Shown here piece after piece: positions 62,336 to 64,000 of a stretch of 64,000 bases of DNA (positions are counted from its first letter, which is position 1; every line of letters begins with the position of its first letter). The position numbers and the translations under genes were made by a program. Below the pieces are notes generated by a model that did not search any database, was not told the origin of the DNA, and saw nothing but the letters and a program-made list of their open reading frames with translations. Source of the stretch: Bacteroidota bacterium (GTDB lineage: Bacteria > Bacteroidota > Bacteroidia > Chitinophagales > LD1); the NCBI GenBank assembly GCA_016722375.1, contig JADKJG010000004.1, positions 62,001-126,000 on the forward strand. Direction: 5' to 3'.

Positions 62336-64000
62336 GTACACCTAATAACAAACCACTGAGGAAACGAATTATCGTCGTTTCACTTTTCTCTGGGATGGAT
62401 TTGTTCTTATTGGGCATGGTCAAAGCAGGGATGCAGCCGGGATACGCTGTAGAAAAGAACTTCTACGCGTGCCTGATGCACAAAGGCGTATTCAAGCACC
62501 CCGACGGCACACCGGTAATGGAACCTTTTGTTATAATAACTAAGGAGGAGTACACATTCAAGAAGAACCACCGCGACAAGAACGGTAAGAAGGATATGGA
62601 AGATGAGGTGGGCCAGATCAATGGTGTTTATTACCGGACGAAGCTCATCCAGGAAATAAATGGAGGAACTATCCGGGCGGCCCTGGAGAAGAGGTATGGG
62701 AAGGACATCATCATCGTTGTCATAGGCGGCCCCCCTTGTCAGGATTTCACCAACCTTAACTCCGCCAAAAATACCGGCGAAGACAGCCGTAACCAATTAG
62801 TATTTGAGTTCCTGCGGATTGTGGAAGAGTTGAAGCCGGATGTAGCCCTGATGGAACAGGTTCCGGACTTTGGTCCCAGTGGAAAGTTCGAAGAGATATA
62901 TAATTCCTTTCTTGAAGATACGTTCAAGCTACCCTATGAAATCATGGACTGCGAGATGTGTTCAATCCACTATCACGGTAGACAGCTTCGGTGGCGAAGG
63001 GTATTCCAGTTCGTTCATAAGAGTTACAACACCAAACCTGTATTCCCGAAACCAGAATTAAACAATACGGTATTGGTTAAGGACTTTCTGGACATTGACT
63101 ACTTTGTGATGGGAGGTTACGACCGGGTGATGCGGCATCCAAACCAATACATGCTGACAGTGACATCCGGGAATCCTACGGACTTCTTTAAAGGTGAAAT
63201 AAAACGACCACCAACTATAGATGAACTCCTGGATTGCTTTGATGTCCCACGGGGTGGTTATCCAATACCTGAAGGCATACCCTTTCAGCAGAAACGGAAA
63301 GCAATAGGTAATGGTGTATGTGTCAGTGTGGCCTATGCTTTGGGTAAGACGGTTATCAGTGAGGTATTGCGTCTAAAGCCAGATGGTGACGGTTATTTTA
63401 TTCCTATCGATTCTTCGCCAGATAATCCAGACCTGATGCTGGTGGAGGTGCCACCAACGAATCCTGCACCGGATGGAGATACTGCTGTCGCTGATCCACT
63501 CGATGCCGCACCGGCAACCGACCCAACTCCTATTGAAGAGGAAGTCAAGGAAGAAACTACTCCTCCCACGGTGCTTCGTAACATCATAACGACAGACGCG
63601 AATCACAATAAGATTGAACCACCAAAAATCATCAGCAGCACGTCGCTAGAACAGATGCAGTTTCAGTCACTCAACTTTGATGGCCTTTGGAACGAATTCT
63701 TCGGTTATCCATCCATAAACTTCCATTGCCTTATTCACGGACTCTCCGGTCACGGTAAGAGCACCTTTGCAATTCAGTTCGCCAAATATCTCGCTGACTA
63801 TTTCGGACGCGTCATTTATATCAGCGGCGAGGAAGGATTCTCCATGACGTTCAAAGACAAGTTTGTGAATAACGGCGCCGGGTCGGAGGCGCTTGACGTA
63901 GCCGACCTACGGAGCTATGATGATATAATCCAGCACGTGCCACGTTCCGCATACAACTTCATTTTCATCGATAGCCTTAATACGATGAAGATTGACGTGA
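62332..64000 (+). CDS. cytosine-5 DNA methyltransferase fused to RecA-fold ATPase (runs off right edge)
   Basis: 556 codons open with no stop. Residues 1 to about 345 are a C5 methyltransferase: motif I VVSLFSGMDLFLLGMVKAG, catalytic Cys136 in IGGPPCQDFTNL, motif VI EQV at 175-177 (ENV is usual), a QRRxR-like segment GRQLRWRRVF at 216-225 and motif X AIGNGVCVSVAYALG from 324. A Pro/Asp/Glu-rich linker (about 370-430) follows. Then a RecA-like P-loop domain: Walker A GLSGHGKST at 470-478, SGEEGF at about 497 and Walker B FIFIDS with Asp547, as in RepA/AAA_25-type phage and plasmid ATPases. The C-terminus is outside the window. Last visible gene of the accessory block. Confidence 0.8.
   Translation, partial: MSTPNNKPLRKRIIVVSLFSGMDLFLLGMVKAGMQPGYAVEKNFYACLMHKGVFKHPDGTPVMEPFVIITKEEYTFKKNHRDKNGKKDMEDEVGQINGVYYRTKLIQEINGGTIRAALEKRYGKDIIIVVIGGPPCQDFTNLNSAKNTGEDSRNQLVFEFLRIVEELKPDVALMEQVPDFGPSGKFEEIYNSFLEDTFKLPYEIMDCEMCSIHYHGRQLRWRRVFQFVHKSYNTKPVFPKPELNNTVLVKDFLDIDYFVMGGYDRVMRHPNQYMLTVTSGNPTDFFKGEIKRPPTIDELLDCFDVPRGGYPIPEGIPFQQKRKAIGNGVCVSVAYALGKTVISEVLRLKPDGDGYFIPIDSSPDNPDLMLVEVPPTNPAPDGDTAVADPLDAAPATDPTPIEEEVKEETTPPTVLRNIITTDANHNKIEPPKIISSTSLEQMQFQSLNFDGLWNEFFGYPSINFHCLIHGLSGHGKSTFAIQFAKYLADYFGRVIYISGEEGFSMTFKDKFVNNGAGSEALDVADLRSYDDIIQHVPRSAYNFIFIDSLNTMKIDV

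Noticed and set aside
1..64000. tRNA and rRNA genes
   Set aside because: I looked for T-arm and acceptor patterns by eye in the gaps and found none. A covariance search would be needed to exclude them fully.

Overview
The window looks like a chromosome segment of a gliding or surface-protein-rich member of the Bacteroidota, probably near Chitinophagales or Sphingobacteriales. This rests on several type IX secretion (T9SS) C-terminal sorting domains, a GldA-type ABC ATPase, a PorE-like OmpA protein, a SprB-repeat protein, a dimeric eukaryote-like glycyl-tRNA synthetase, UUG starts, poor Shine-Dalgarno sites and promoters of the Bacteroidota type (TTG or TTTG, then TAnnTTTG). I see no tRNA, rRNA or CRISPR array.

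Layout. 1-1446: PspC-like and DUF2851 genes on the minus strand. 1501-8775: a complete histidine operon, hisG-D-C-B-H-(A-F)-IE, with a promoter, a His-codon leader peptide and a terminator/antiterminator pair in front. hisA and hisF are one reading frame. 8776-10774: palindromic repeats, a 21-bp-period array, an Fn3-like protein and a LytTR regulator. 10961-12955: a methyltransferase fused to an Mrr-like nuclease, plus a small membrane protein. 13432-32284: surface and secreted proteins (GH5, T9SS proteins, porin, SprB-like, SBBP propeller) mixed with glyQS, gldA and a glycosyltransferase. 32528-33716: second 21-bp array and second Fn3-like protein. 33955-46676: housekeeping genes (fabG, VWA protein, tsaC/sua5, tyrS, PorE-like, queE, folD, exonuclease, mpl). 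46779-52229: helical-repeat protein, structured RNA element, sigma-70 factor, tyrosine catabolism (hmgA, hppD). 52264-53890: debris zone with a third, broken member of the Fn3-associated family, a third 21-bp array and an IS1380 remnant. 53891-56483: two T9SS proteins. 56535-64000: a co-directional accessory (phage- or plasmid-like) block ending in an open ORF that joins a cytosine-5 methyltransferase to a RecA-fold ATPase.

Two things need care. First, at least seven genes carry frame lesions (DUF2851, hisD, hisC, a YCF48-like gene, the SBBP gene, folD, the third family member). Many are one base short in a homopolymer or two bases short in a dinucleotide repeat, which looks more like assembly or read error than decay. 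Second, three different arrays share the same 21-bp period and each lies within about 400 bp of a member of one protein family. That pairing, the his attenuator, the three-way-junction RNA before the sigma gene, and the methyltransferase-ATPase fusion with a ParB-like neighbour and a TGTCGC cluster are the most interesting observations.
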